Source of the DNA: Hydnum rufescens UP504
Taxonomy: Eukaryota > Basidiomycota > Agaricomycetes > Cantharellales > Hydnaceae
Assembly (NCBI GenBank): GCA_014904985.1
Contig: MU129374.1
Coordinates: forward strand, 5,077 to 21,203
DNA length: 16,127 bases
Direction of reading: 5' to 3'
Shown here one piece after another: positions 8,402-16,127 of this stretch (position 1 is the first letter of the stretch; the number at the start of each line of letters is the position of its first letter). The notes under the pieces were generated by a model, which ran no database searches, was not told the DNA's origin, and worked only from the letters and a program-made list of their open reading frames with translations. The translations under genes and the position numbers were made by a program.

Positions 8402-8506
8402 GTAAGTATTTCAACTTAGAAGTACAACCGCGCAAAAGGAGCAGCACAGGCTGCTCCTTTTGCATGCCTTTTCTTTTTTTTGCTAATGTAGGGTTCATTA
8501 TTCAAG
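8402..8506 (+). other. Predicted intron R4 (105 bp) with stem-loop
   Basis: Donor AAG/GTAAGT, GCTAATG branch-like site, acceptor ATTATTCAAG. An earlier AG lies too near the branch site to be likely. A perfect 14-bp stem at 8432-8463 uses GGAGCAGC with GCTGCTCC around ACAG. Relative to introns R1-R3, one A-T pair has become G-C on both sides. Confidence 0.75.
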
Positions 8507-8654
8507 GTCCCCATAGCCCACACCAATCCCCCTCCCCCCAGACTCGAATCCTGTGAACGAAGACCTGTGAACGACCTCGTGCCGAACAAGACCCCTGCGC
8601 ATGACGAAAACCAATGAAGCCATGAAACGACGCAACGCCGAGAACCCACACAAG

Positions 8655-8678
8655 CCACACCCGCTTCGGTGGGTGTGG
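8655..8678 (+). repeat. Exon-end stem-loop R5
   Basis: This is the same 10-bp stem and TTCG loop as R4, with one G-T wobble. It ends 11 nt before the R5 donor. Confidence 0.78.
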
Positions 8679-8689
8679 TAATTTTTAAG

Positions 8690-8793
8690 GTAAGTATTTC
8701 ACGCTAGAAGTACGATCGCACAAAAGGAGCAGCACAGGCTGCTCCTTTGCGTGGCTTTTCTTTTCTTCACTAACATACTGTTTATTACTCTAG
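8690..8793 (+). other. Predicted intron R5 (104 bp) with stem-loop
   Basis: Donor AAG/GTAAGT, CACTAACATAC branch-like site, acceptor TTACTCTAG. The stem at 8723-8748 has an 11-bp core (GGAGCAGC type, loop ACAG) and extends past a bulged A. It is a close sister of R4. Confidence 0.78.
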
Positions 8794-9252
8794 GTGTTCT
8801 CTGACCCCATGGCCTGCACCTACCCCCACCCAATCCCCCTCCCCCCGGTCCCAAAACCTGCATGAACATGAACCACCATCCGCAAATCCGCTGACCAAAA
8901 ACCTGCGACCCCACCGAATAAAAACCCGTGACCCCACCAAATATAAACTTACAACCCCCATTGGATACCAGAAGAGGGAGGGGGGGGATAAGCTGTATAA
9001 TAGTATAAAAATAATAAATGAATAATTATGTGTTATAATCCGGGGGGGCAGGGGGATCAATCTGTATAATAGTATAATAATAATAATAATAATAATAATG
9101 TGTAATAATGAGAACAAACAGTAATAAATAAACAATCCCAATTGCTGATAAGCCCGTATAGCCCACTCACCCATTCAGGGACATTCCCAGATCTGCTGGA
9201 GCCCACCCCCATGATTTTATTTGCCAGTTCCCTTGCTGCAGTCTAAGGTGGG
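8794..9252. other. Last exon-like start, then simple repeats; no gene
   Basis: After acceptor 8793 the sequence opens like the other exons (GTGTTCTCTGACC), but no further stem-loop or donor follows. Short C-rich words (CCCGTGACCCCACC-like) recur near 8900-8950. A duplicated AT-rich block and a trinucleotide run follow. I see no coding signal. Confidence 0.5.
8979..9110. repeat. Duplicated AT-rich block with (TAA)n microsatellite
   Basis: Two copies (about 8979-9041 and 9042-9110) share a G-run followed by CTGTATAATAGTATAA and ATGTGTTATAAT/ATGTGTAATAAT ends. The second copy has an expanded TAA run (~9074-9100). Confidence 0.8.
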
Positions 9253-9280
9253 AGGCAGGGGCCCCTGGGGGCCCCTGCCT
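9253..9280. repeat. GC-rich inverted repeat
   Basis: AGGCAGGGGCCCC and its complement are separated by 2 nt, giving a 13-bp stem. A related GGCCCCAGGGGCCCC follows at ~9304. It sits ~60 bp beyond the 3' end of the broken minus-strand gene, so a 3'-end role is possible but unproven. Confidence 0.6.
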
Positions 9281-9910
9281 GAACCACGGAAATCAGGTTA
9301 GCCGGCCCCAGGGGCCCCAGCATCAAAACCTCTAGTTAGACTATATAAATGCAAGGCTCGTAATATCTAACTAGACCTACATTTGTGGCTGACTGAGTTG
9401 TAGATGCCTCCTTCAGCAGGAGCACCCTAATGAGAAGTTCATCCTTCAGTTGCGATAGTGTCGCATCAGGGTATACTTCTGCGGCATGCATAGCGTTGCC
9501 GAATTCAGTATTATATGGGAGGTTTTTGGAACTCGCCCATTCGATAAACTGGTTAACGTCATGTGGTTCACCAACTGGGGCCACACTTCCGGGAGTGGCA
9601 GGTGTTTGGTTAGACTGTTTCTGGGGGTCGAGGGAATGGGTGTGGAGGGAATGGACAGAATTGCTGAGGGTGTAGAGGATGGTAACATAGACTCTGTAAC
9701 AAGCAATTTTGGTGCAAGAGCAAGAGGACGGCCTTCGGAATTCGGTGTTGACTGGGGGACAGATTGGTCTGGCCTGGGAAGATCAACAGCGGTGGGTGCC
9801 ATTGGTGAGACCGTGTGACTCTGGGTGCCACAGAGTGGACGGAGTGTGTGTGTGATAGGATCAAAGTAATCGACCTTGGGGGGTTCGTTGATGGTTGCAA
9901 TTCCCTCAAA

Positions 9911-9963
9911 CTATGTCAAATAATTCAGGTATTCTGCACATTAGGACAAATATGAGGACTCAC
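9911..9963 (-). other. Intron in cargo gene (53 bp)
   Basis: Minus-strand donor GTGAGT at 9963, TGAAT branch-like site, acceptor GACATAG ending at 9911. It joins the Cys/His-containing exon to the frame starting FEGIATINEPP. Confidence 0.7.
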
Positions 9964-10259
9964 CAGCGCAGTTGACCACATGCCAAAAGCAGTTGGAGTC
10001 AGGTTAACACAATCTGCTGTACCAGGTGGCCGATAGCACCACCTTCCTGAGTGGATTGAACACACCCATTTATCTTTTAGCTTCATCATGAATTTGGCCT
10101 TCATAGTCTCCAGGACTGAGAGGTCAGACTCATGAGGTGCCTGGCTTGATATGTCATAATGCATGAAAATGGGCTCTCAGAGATAAGACAACGCACCCGG
10201 CTGGATGTCCCATATCCCTTTCCACCTGAAGATTCGGATTCCAGAGAAAGTTGGGTCCC

Positions 10260-10311
10260 CTATGAACCAAAATGATTTAGAATGTATGGAACTGGGAATA
10301 TAGAATCTTAC
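10260..10311 (-). other. Probable intron in cargo gene (52 bp)
   Basis: Minus-strand donor GTAAGA at 10311 and acceptor TTCATAG ending at 10260. An alternative donor, GTATTC at 10326, would give 67 bp. The exon that follows does not read cleanly. Confidence 0.45.
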
Positions 10312-10438
10312 TGGGAGCCGGAATACTTCCAGATCTACATCCTTTATCTCCACAATGATATTTGCTTTCCTCTCGGCGACCTCTCTTGCCATCATGTCAA
10401 ACTCGTCCATGGTCTCAATATTCAATGCCCCTTTTGCC

Positions 10439-10494
10439 CTAATTTATAATGCAATCAGCAAGCCCAATGGTAATATCAGCATATGAGCGCTTAC
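10439..10494 (-). other. Intron in cargo gene (56 bp)
   Basis: Minus-strand donor GTAAGC at 10494, TTGCTGATTG branch-like site, acceptor TAAATTAG ending at 10439. It joins the frame ending KWYFEGH to the frame AKGALNIETMDEF. Confidence 0.65.
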
Positions 10495-10801
10495 AGATGC
10501 CCCTCAAAGTACCACTTGAATGGTGCAACAGTGTCAAAGACCTCCTTGCGGAATTCATATATTGCTGTATGCTTTGGTCAAATGCACGGATAAGCTTGTT
10601 CCAGAAGAAAACAGAGGGCTCTTGTCCAAATGAGAAAAGAAAAAATTTGGAGACCACCTCCGTTTTGGGTTTAGACGCTGCTGTTCTTGTCCATAAGGTA
10701 TGTGATGAACTTGGTTGAGATACTTGAGACATAACAGTCAGTCGTACAGTGACCTTCAGCTGCTGATTCTCATCTTCTTCATAGTGGTCAGTGGAAGGCA
10801 T

Positions 10802-11044
10802 GATGAGGATGGAACAAGAGGGAAAGATGGAAACCGGAAGAATGGAACCCAATTCAGGGTCAGAAAGTAACAAACACACCACATCAATATACTAGAGGGG
10901 GTTAGGTTTTGAGGAAGAATCTGGAGTCAAATCTCTCACTGAAGGTAGTTTGCTGAAGAATGCTCAAAGGGAATCAATCAGGGGGACGACTACCTGTGTG
11001 CACTCTTCATATAGTGCTCGCGGGACTCAGCAATTCTATTGGTT
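10802..11044. other. Interval between cargo gene and right terminal repeat
   Basis: This may be the promoter side of the minus-strand cargo gene. I see no distinct motif or further repeat. Confidence 0.4.
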
Positions 11045-11165
11045 CTACATCTGGCTGATCTGATCTCAGGAAAATTTTTGTTCACCTCTTTTTTTTTGAT
11101 TGCTCAAGTTTTTTGATGGCCCGAGAAACTTCGAGTCATTTTCTGCACTTCAATGAAATCGGCTA
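11045..11165 (-). repeat. Right terminal inverted repeat
   Basis: Its reverse complement starts TAGCCGATTTCATTGAAG and aligns with 858-981. The outer end is followed by TA (11166-11167). The first base differs from the left end by C to T. Confidence 0.88.
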
Positions 11166-11186
11166 TAAACAACAATAAAAATGTGT

Positions 11187-11312
11187 CACAACCCAATAGG
11201 GGTGTCACAGATGGAAATTTGGCCAGAGAGGGGGGCACTACTAATTCACAACTCAATAGGGGCATTCATAGCATATTGGTGTCACAGCCGGAAATTTGGC
11301 CAGAGAGTGGGG
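11187..11312. repeat. Short tandem duplication in right flank, ending in G-run
   Basis: CACAACCCAATAGGGG...GGAAATTTGGCCAGAGAG occurs at 11187-11236 and, with an internal ~17-bp difference, at 11247-11312. The second copy ends in a run of about twelve G. Confidence 0.75.
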
Positions 11313-12062
11313 GGGGGGGGGAGGGTAAAATCAGTGTTCTCAGTGACTGTTGTTACAATCAAACAGGAAGGGATCATGTGCAAAGCTCGTCCTCAGGTCT
11401 GTTGAATATCGTGGTTGATTTATTGGGAATGTGTGCAGAAAGATGTCTTGCAGGTGGTGGATCCTCTGAGATCCTGGGTAAGTACAGGACTGCATACAGA
11501 AGAATTTCACCACTTTGTTGGGAAAGGAACCTGGATCTATCTCAAAGAAAGGCAACACATGATCCGAGCACTCTTTTTGTCTATCCCGTAGTCAGTGTGG
11601 AGGCACTCTACTTGGAAGGACATGAGGAGGAGGAGGAATATCTGTGTATTTATACTGCAGTAGGCTGCCGGATGGCACCGAGAACGGTCCTATACTACGT
11701 ACAGGAGTAGTTTATCAGGTAATTCTACTGGAGTGTTGGCTTGGGGATGTAAAGGGGAAAGTTCGAGTCTGATTTCAGTTGGGTTCCGGGTTGTTGGGCC
11801 TTGGGTTTTTGGGATAATTTTGAGAGGCATAGAGAGAAGGGGGAGCATGAATGAATAAATAAGTGTGGGAGGGGGAAGGGTAATCGGGATTGTCTCCTAG
11901 GTTTTTGCCGTGTTCCTTCATAGTTGGGGTAGGCTGGGATCGGGGGTCCCCCAGCTGTCGTCCTTTACCCATGAATCAGTGTTTGTCCATCACATGCGAA
12001 GCATCTAGGAACTTGGCAAGGCGAAGTATGCCATCTTGAGTTCCTAGGAGCTTGTTGATCTC
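11313..12062. other. Interval without a supported gene, possibly 3' part of the non-LTR element
   Basis: A plus-strand frame runs to 11710 but has no recognisable motif. The part next to 12063 may be the 3' untranslated region of the minus-strand retroelement. I see no poly-A-like tail that would fix its end. Confidence 0.35.
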
Positions 12063-12902
12063 TCAATTGGGACCTGCTCCCAGCAGGTGTCGGTGCCGAT
12101 CGTGGATCTTGCATTCCTGTAAAATGTGCAGTCGAGTTTGTAACTCGGCTCCGCATGGGCAATTGATAGGTTCTGTGGGTACTCGCCAGGTGTAGTATTC
12201 TCCAATATGGGCATGGCCTGTCCTGCATTGGAATGTGCAGCTAAACGACCTCCTCCCAAGTTGTAGGAAGTGTTGGGAGGGTTGGAGCAATGGAGGCATC
12301 GTATTGGCAGGCGTGAAGAGGCTGCGGTGGTTTTCCCTGGTTGCCCAGGTGATTCTCCAATGTTCCGACAGCTGCTTTCTGCATATGCTTCCGGCATGTG
12401 ACAATGAGATGTAGTCCAGGTTGGCAGGAACTTGGTGAGCTCCATCTTTAGCTCGGCAGTCGGTGCGTTCATTGCCAATGATGTCATGGTGGCCAGGTGC
12501 CCATTCGATGAGGATCTTGAGCTCTGGGTTCCAGTCAAGGAGCTCTAGCATGCTGGAGCAGAAGCGGCGGGAGCAACCTTGTGCTTTCCCTGGGCTGCTG
12601 TCAAAGATTCTATAGATTGCTCCCATGTTGTCAATGTAAAAGTTTATTTGCTTAGCTTCTTTATATCTTGCATTGTTGGGTATTGCAAGGCACAGGTGCT
12701 CTGCGGCAACAGCTAAGGCCTCCATTTTGGCATCATACACTTCGACCTTCTGTCCGAGGGCCCTGAAGGTCTCGTGTACTATCTGGTCTTGATAGTATGT
12801 GATTGCACTGAACCCCGCTATAGAAGAAGGATTGGGAGCTCTGATGACTGTCAAATCAAACTCTGGTTCAGCCAGTGTGTAGATGGGAGACTGTATTTCT
12901 GT
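12063..12902 (-). pseudogene. RNase H C-terminal part and zinc-knuckle tail of non-LTR ORF2
   Basis: This is the end of a retrotransposon polyprotein on the minus strand. Readable RNase H carboxylates: Glu in DAKMEAL, Asp in FYIDNMGAIY, Asp in GNERTD, with the His of the WAPGHHD loop. The first Asp (usually in a DGS motif) is missing here but present at ~14412-14432. After the domain comes a conserved tail with CPCGAELQTRLHILQEC, a C-x-C-x7-H-x4-C knuckle common at the ends of such ORF2 proteins. It ends at a stop at 12063. The frame is open upstream to a TGA near 12903. Family assignment is firm; the clade (I- or Tad1-like) is inferred. Confidence 0.85.
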
Positions 12903-13456
12903 TTTTATTCAATGGGCTGGTTCGCTCTGATGGTTGATCACTCTCTAACAAGTTAGGTATGGTATTCAGTGGAGGATAAGATTGTGGTATGGACTAGCTA
13001 TAGTCAATGATATATCGTGGGATGCTTGTGAAAGGCTTATACGTGTTGTATTGAACTGTTTACTGCTATTTGTGGGTACCTATTTGTGTCCTCCTGGTCA
13101 AAATGCAGATTCTAAAGAGGGCTCTAGACTAGTTTAAGCTTGATTTAGTATGTCAATGTGTTTCTTTCTTCTTCTGACTTAACTTTGTTTTTACTCACCT
13201 TTCCTTGGATGTCCAGCAACTCTAACCTTAGGTCCTGCAACTATCCTTGACTCAGTATTTCGCGTAGAGGGCTTCCAGTGACTTAGTCTTAACAACCTTG
13301 TATATGACTTAGCTCCAGATGGCTTTAGATCAGTACTCTCTTAAGATGCAAGCAGATTTGTAGACAGTAGTATATTCCAGTAGTGAGAAGATGATGGGGG
13401 GATACAGGAAAATCTACCAGCTTTTATACCTTTCTGAAGGTGGCTGTGTTTAAAGA

Positions 13457-13680
13457 ATATGACTCACTCCTAGGTGAGTCATATGTGAGAACAATAGGGT
13501 TGTCAAGGAGGGTGAGTCATTCATAAAGTGGTTGCAAGATAGGTGAGCCATTCATGAACAGAACAAAAGGGTTGCTAAGAAGGTGTTATCTTTCATAAAG
13601 TGGTTGTAAGGAGGGTGAGTCATTCATAAACAGAACAAAAGGGTAGTCAAGGGAGTGTTATCTTTCTTATCTGTGAGGTT
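13457..13680. repeat. 72-bp repeats with four ATGACTCA sites and a hairpin
   Basis: The octamer ATGACTCA or its complement TGAGTCAT occurs at 13459-13466, 13475-13482, 13513-13520 and 13616-13623; a near match follows 13544. The first two form an 11-bp stem (13457-13484). A unit of GGTGAGYCATTCATRAACAG recurs with a 72-bp offset (13542 and 13614). The octamer matches the known Gcn4/AP-1-type bZIP site; function here is inferred. Confidence 0.7.
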
Positions 13681-13859
13681 CTAGAAGTTATTTGTGGCAA
13701 TGGGAGATGAAATCAAAGGATATTTCCAAGTTCTTAGAGATTAATTTGTTTGTAGTCCAGTGGTTAAGATGTTTTTGTTGCTGGTTGATAATGGGGACAA
13801 GTGCATGGGATGGGATTTGATGCAGAAACAACAGTTTCCATCCGTAATAGACGTTCTTG

Positions 13860-14290
13860 GTATCATTCGATGCAGATTTTTAACAGCTTTCTGGGCGCAG
13901 TAGTTCCGAGCAGATCCGGTGTAAACTGACAGAGAAATTCATTTTTTACTGATGGGTGTTTATTCTGATAGTAATATTGTTCTGTAGAGTTCAGTTTTGA
14001 TCTGTTCTTTGCGTGCTCAGTACCGTTGGATGCGGATTTTTTATATCTTTCCAGGCGCGGTTGTTCCGAGAGGATTGGATGCGAACTGATGGAGAAATTC
14101 GTTTTTTACTGAAAATCCCAGATTTTGACAGTAATATTGGTCTGGAGAGTGCATTTCTGGTCCGTTTGACTTGTGTTTGGTACCATTCGAAAGGTATGAA
14201 TCGTGGCTTTCCGAGAGTTATATGGGTTTACCTCTCTGATCAAAACTGACAGAGTTATAGAACGAATTCGATTTCTGCACGTAGCCGTAA
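13860..14290. repeat. Three diverged 160-bp tandem repeats
   Basis: Units start at GTATCATTCGATGCAG (13860), GTACCGTTGGATGCGG (14020) and GTACCATTCGAAAGG (14180), at exact 160-bp offsets. Shared blocks include the GAGAAATTC-TTTTTTACTGA stretch. The third unit is partial or more diverged. Confidence 0.8.
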
Positions 14291-14300
14291 TTGATTTCGT

Positions 14301-16040
14301 AATAGGTCACATGATCATTCCAATGGCTGGGATCAATGGATATTCGCATTTTCTGATACTGGATGTTTTTATCTTCCACACTGCACATCGTACACCATGC
14401 TCTACAGTCAGTGAGCCATCTGTGTATATCAGGAGATGGTCCATACTCTGTTCTATGGACCGGATGAAGTTACGGTGAGTAGCTGCCCATTCCGTTTTGA
14501 ATGATTCCCCCGGTTTGTTTGGGGGGACACAAATCGTTATCCTCTTTTTCAAGTCATCATCAAACCGGGTCCTTTGCCATGGGGGTTCCGCTAGGGGGTT
14601 GATCTGCTCCATATCTTTGAACATAAGGGCTGCCATCTGCGTTATCTGAGTCTTCTGATCTCTCTTGCATTTGCTGAGTGCCCTTTCCCTCAGCACGGGG
14701 TTGCTGAAGTTGCGGACATTCTTGAAGGCAGGGAGGGGGGCAGTTCGGGGGATGAGCCTCCAGTGGCAGGTTTTCGAGTGGTATGCGGGCCACCAGTGGG
14801 TTGCGGTCGTCCAGTTGGGTGAGCCGTAGGGCCAACCTTTCCTTTTTGTGGGCAAGGATTAGTTCTATTGGTGGCATACTTGCCTCCAGCTCCATTGCAT
14901 ATACAGGGGATGTCCTGAATGCTCCCGTAACATGGCGCAAGGCCTTGTTCTGGACAATACTTAGTGGTTTGGTGAGAGCTTTCCTACCATCATTCCAGGC
15001 ATCACTTGCGTAAGTCATCATTGGCGTGATCGCTCCTCGGTATAGGTTTCTCAGGTGGACTTGGTTCATCCCTTTGACTGAGTTCCCTAACATTCCTAGA
15101 GCATCAGCAGCCTTTCCTGCTTGTTCTGTTACCATTTCAACGTGTTTCCTAAACTTGAGCTTTTGGTCGAAGATGACACCAAGCCACTTGAGCGTGGGCG
15201 TCTGTGTCACCATCTGTGAGATCCCCACTGTCCGAGTTGGGAGGGTTATGTCTGGCATTGCTGCGTTAATAACCTTCGTGCTCCTTGTGTGGTGGATCAG
15301 CTCCTTTTTAATTGGGTCAATGGATAGTCCACAAGCCTTAAGCCACTCGTCTGCTGCCATGTATGCAACTGCCAAGAACTTCACATTCGTATCCAGGGAG
15401 TTTGAGGATACTGTGATTCTTCCATCATCTACATAGATGACTGTTGTGTGGTTAGTAGCTCGGGCTTCCCTGAGTTCATCTGCAAACTCAGCGTCATTTT
15501 CAAGCTTTTCTCCAATTGCTGCATTAATGTGTTCGACGAGGGGGGCTGAGAAGTAGGCGGCCAGGACTGGGGAGACGCAGGACCCCTGGGGAATACCGGT
15601 AGCTACATCCCGTAGTACGTCTTGTTTGCCGTCTAGTGAGAGCACCACTTTCCTATTTGATAGGAAGGACTTCGTCCACTTCACTAGGGCAAGGGGTAGC
15701 CTCTTCTCCCTCATCGTGGCTAAGAGGGAGTCATGGGGGATGAAGTCAAAATACCCAACAATGTCAAAGGTTAGTGTGGATGCCATCAGCTTGTGGTTCC
15801 ATGCCGCCTCGATGTCGTTCACTGCCATCAGGACTGCATCCTCCGCGGACCTACCTGAGAGGCCACCAAATTGGGTTGTCGGAATGAGGCCAGCTGCTAG
15901 TGCTATATAGGAAAGTCTCCTTGCTTGGATGCGCTCAAGGACTTTCCCGATTACCTCTAGCAGTTGAATGAGTCTATAAGCACGGGGTTGTGAGTAGTCA
16001 GGCTTATTTTGGGAAGGACATGAGGACCCAGCCTTTTATT
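14301..16040 (-). pseudogene. Non-LTR retrotransposon ORF2: reverse transcriptase and start of RNase H
   Basis: Target-primed reverse transcriptase, read on the minus strand from ~16035 inward. Visible motifs: YSQPRAYRLIQLLEVIGK (start of the RT fingers), motif A FDIVGYFDFIPHD, motif B GIPQGSCVSPVLAAYF, motif C IYVDDGRI (YVDD, ~15424-15441), then WLGVIFDQKLKFRKHVE and a thumb region. The catalytic Asp residues are kept. The RT frame stays open to 14560, but the protein moves to another frame in a C-run near 14730-14755. That second frame carries ALSKCKRDQ, TRFDDDLKK and then LLIYTDGSLTVEHGV (14400-14440), the first strand of RNase H with its first catalytic Asp. It stops near 14300. Upstream, a frame break at ~16010-16016 separates VLPK from NKPDYSQP. 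The 5' part lies outside the window. Confidence 0.88.
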
Positions 16041-16127
16041 AAGATTCAAGTTAATGTAAATTTTAGCAAATAAGCCGCCGGGAGTGCAACTCAACACCAG
16101 CGCAAGTTGATTGAGGGGGCATAAGTT
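16041..16127. other. Right edge, nothing recognised
   Basis: Too short to assign. It does not clearly continue the reverse transcriptase frame. Confidence 0.4.

Larger units (their letters stand above)
7330..8830 (+). other. Right module array: five intron-exon repeats, plus strand
   Basis: Five repeats share one plan: GC-rich stem-loop at exon end, donor, intron with a stem-loop, CTAAY-type branch site, AG acceptor. Introns are 7400-7513, 7716-7821, 7995-8089, 8402-8506 and 8690-8793. Exons between them are 202, 173, 312 and 183 bp. Exon starts are alike (GTTATGGCCTG, GTGATTGTCTGA, GTTATCGCCTGA, GTGTTCTCTGA). Exon 7514-7715 is open for ~53 codons from its first base, rich in Thr, Asn, Lys and Arg, then stops just before its stem-loop. 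No long frame spans all exons, so this is either a decayed repeat-exon gene or a structured non-coding transcript. Intron positions rest on signals only. Confidence 0.72.
9336..10801 (-). pseudogene. Broken multi-exon cargo gene, function unknown
   Basis: I cannot name a function. The chosen start is the ATG at 10801 (MPSTDHYEEDENQQ). Readable pieces in order: KFFLFSFGQEPSVFFWNKL; FDTVAPFKWYFEGH; intron 10439-10494; ALNIETMDEFDMMAREVAER; a probable intron 10260-10311; KLKDKWVCSIHSGRWCYRPP; intron 9911-9963; FEGIATINEPPKVDYFDP; a Pro/Ser-rich linker; and a C-terminal DVNQFIEWASSKNLPYN segment. Trp-x-Cys-x2-His with Cys-Tyr, then Gly-x-Ala-Thr-x4-Pro-Pro, resembles a pattern I associate with uncharacterised mushroom proteins; that link is from memory and weak. 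Frames change near 10550 and in the G-run 9623-9627, and a stretch near 10165-10260 does not join cleanly. It lies inside the large element, just before the right terminal repeat. Confidence 0.6.
856..11167 (+). mobile_element. Giant Tc1/mariner-like element with cargo, about 10.3 kb
   Basis: Two ~120-bp inverted repeats, 858-981 and 11045-11165, bound this interval, and each is followed outward by TA, the target duplication of the Tc1/mariner superfamily. A transposase of that superfamily (1070-2139) starts 88 bp inside the left repeat, the normal place for it. Ordinary relatives are about 1.3-2.5 kb, so the right repeat would be expected soon after 2139. I find no extra copy of it there. 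Instead ~8.9 kb of other sequence intervenes: a minisatellite, divergent intron-exon arrays, a palindrome and a broken gene. Either this is a giant mariner with captured cargo, or a normal element swollen by nested insertions. The paired ends are seen directly; mobility as one unit is inferred. Several disabling lesions make the copy non-autonomous. Confidence 0.72.
12903..14300. other. About 1.4-kb interruption within retroelement RNase H
   Basis: No coding domain is visible. The interval separates two pieces that complement each other as one RNase H domain, so it probably inserted there. It contains bZIP-like sites, 72-bp repeats and 160-bp tandem repeats, and a TATA-like TTTATACC near 13424. 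A solo LTR or other non-autonomous repeat is possible. I could not define matching ends or a target duplication. Confidence 0.45.
12000..16040 (-). mobile_element. Decayed RNase H-bearing non-LTR retrotransposon (LINE), partial
   Basis: It combines the RT at 14560-16035, the RNase H start at 14400-14440, and the RNase H remainder with zinc-knuckle tail at 12063-12902, all on the minus strand and in the right order. The boundary at the 3' end (~12000) is approximate. Two unrelated fragments cannot be excluded, but each supplies just the catalytic residues the other lacks. Confidence 0.7.

Noticed and set aside
4429..8748. Bacterial rho-independent terminators (hairpins with T runs)
   Set aside because: The T run is part of the stem itself, hairpins sit inside intron-like segments, and the surrounding genes are eukaryotic.
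4384..8793. CRISPR array
   Set aside because: The repeated stem-loops are ~200-400 bp apart, differ in sequence, lie in GT-AG segments, and have no cas-like genes nearby.
11153..11710. 185-codon plus-strand frame
   Set aside because: It begins inside the right terminal repeat, crosses a tandem duplication and a G-run, and has no recognisable motif.
1..16127. tRNA or rRNA genes
   Set aside because: No cloverleaf-like A/B box arrangement or rRNA core sequence was recognised on either strand.

Overview
The window looks like repeat-dense fungal nuclear DNA, most likely from a basidiomycete. Reasons: short spliceosomal introns (47-56 bp in the protein-like genes), a Tc1/mariner-type transposase with a DDE_3-like catalytic core, a non-LTR retrotransposon carrying RNase H, and no bacterial gene layout. 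The species cannot be named from the sequence. Nearly every coding trace is broken, and many differences between repeat copies have the CG-to-TG/CA form expected from decay of methylated CpG.

Layout. 1-857: flank with no supported gene. 856-11167: one very large element bounded by ~120-bp terminal inverted repeats (858-981 and 11045-11165), each next to a TA. Inside it, left to right: (i) a decayed Tc1/mariner transposase at 1070-2139; (ii) a 1.5-kb minisatellite of 12-bp units with a 36-bp higher-order core (2376-3892); (iii) a minus-strand array of three intron-exon modules (4384-5203); (iv) an unpaired ~1.4-kb segment; (v) a ~730-bp palindrome centred at 6962/6963; (vi) a plus-strand array of five matching intron-exon modules (7363-8793), so arrays iii and vi diverge from the palindrome; (vii) simple repeats; (viii) a broken multi-exon minus-strand gene of unknown function (about 9336-10801).

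Right of the element lies a minus-strand non-LTR retrotransposon. Its reverse transcriptase (about 14560-16035) keeps its catalytic motifs. Its RNase H domain is split between 14400-14440 and 12063-12902, separated by ~1.4 kb that holds 72-bp repeats with bZIP-like ATGACTCA sites and three 160-bp tandem repeats.

The most unusual feature is the pair of divergent module arrays. Each intron has a GT donor, a CTAAY-type branch site, an AG acceptor (one acceptor is decayed), and a near-perfect stem-loop with the arm CAAAAAGAGCAGC. Each preceding exon ends in a second, GC-rich stem-loop 5-11 nt before the donor. Paired base changes between copies, and GNRA/UNCG-like loops, suggest structured RNA. 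Three readings remain open: a repeat-exon gene, structured non-coding transcripts, or multiplying introner-like units carried as cargo in a giant mariner-like element.
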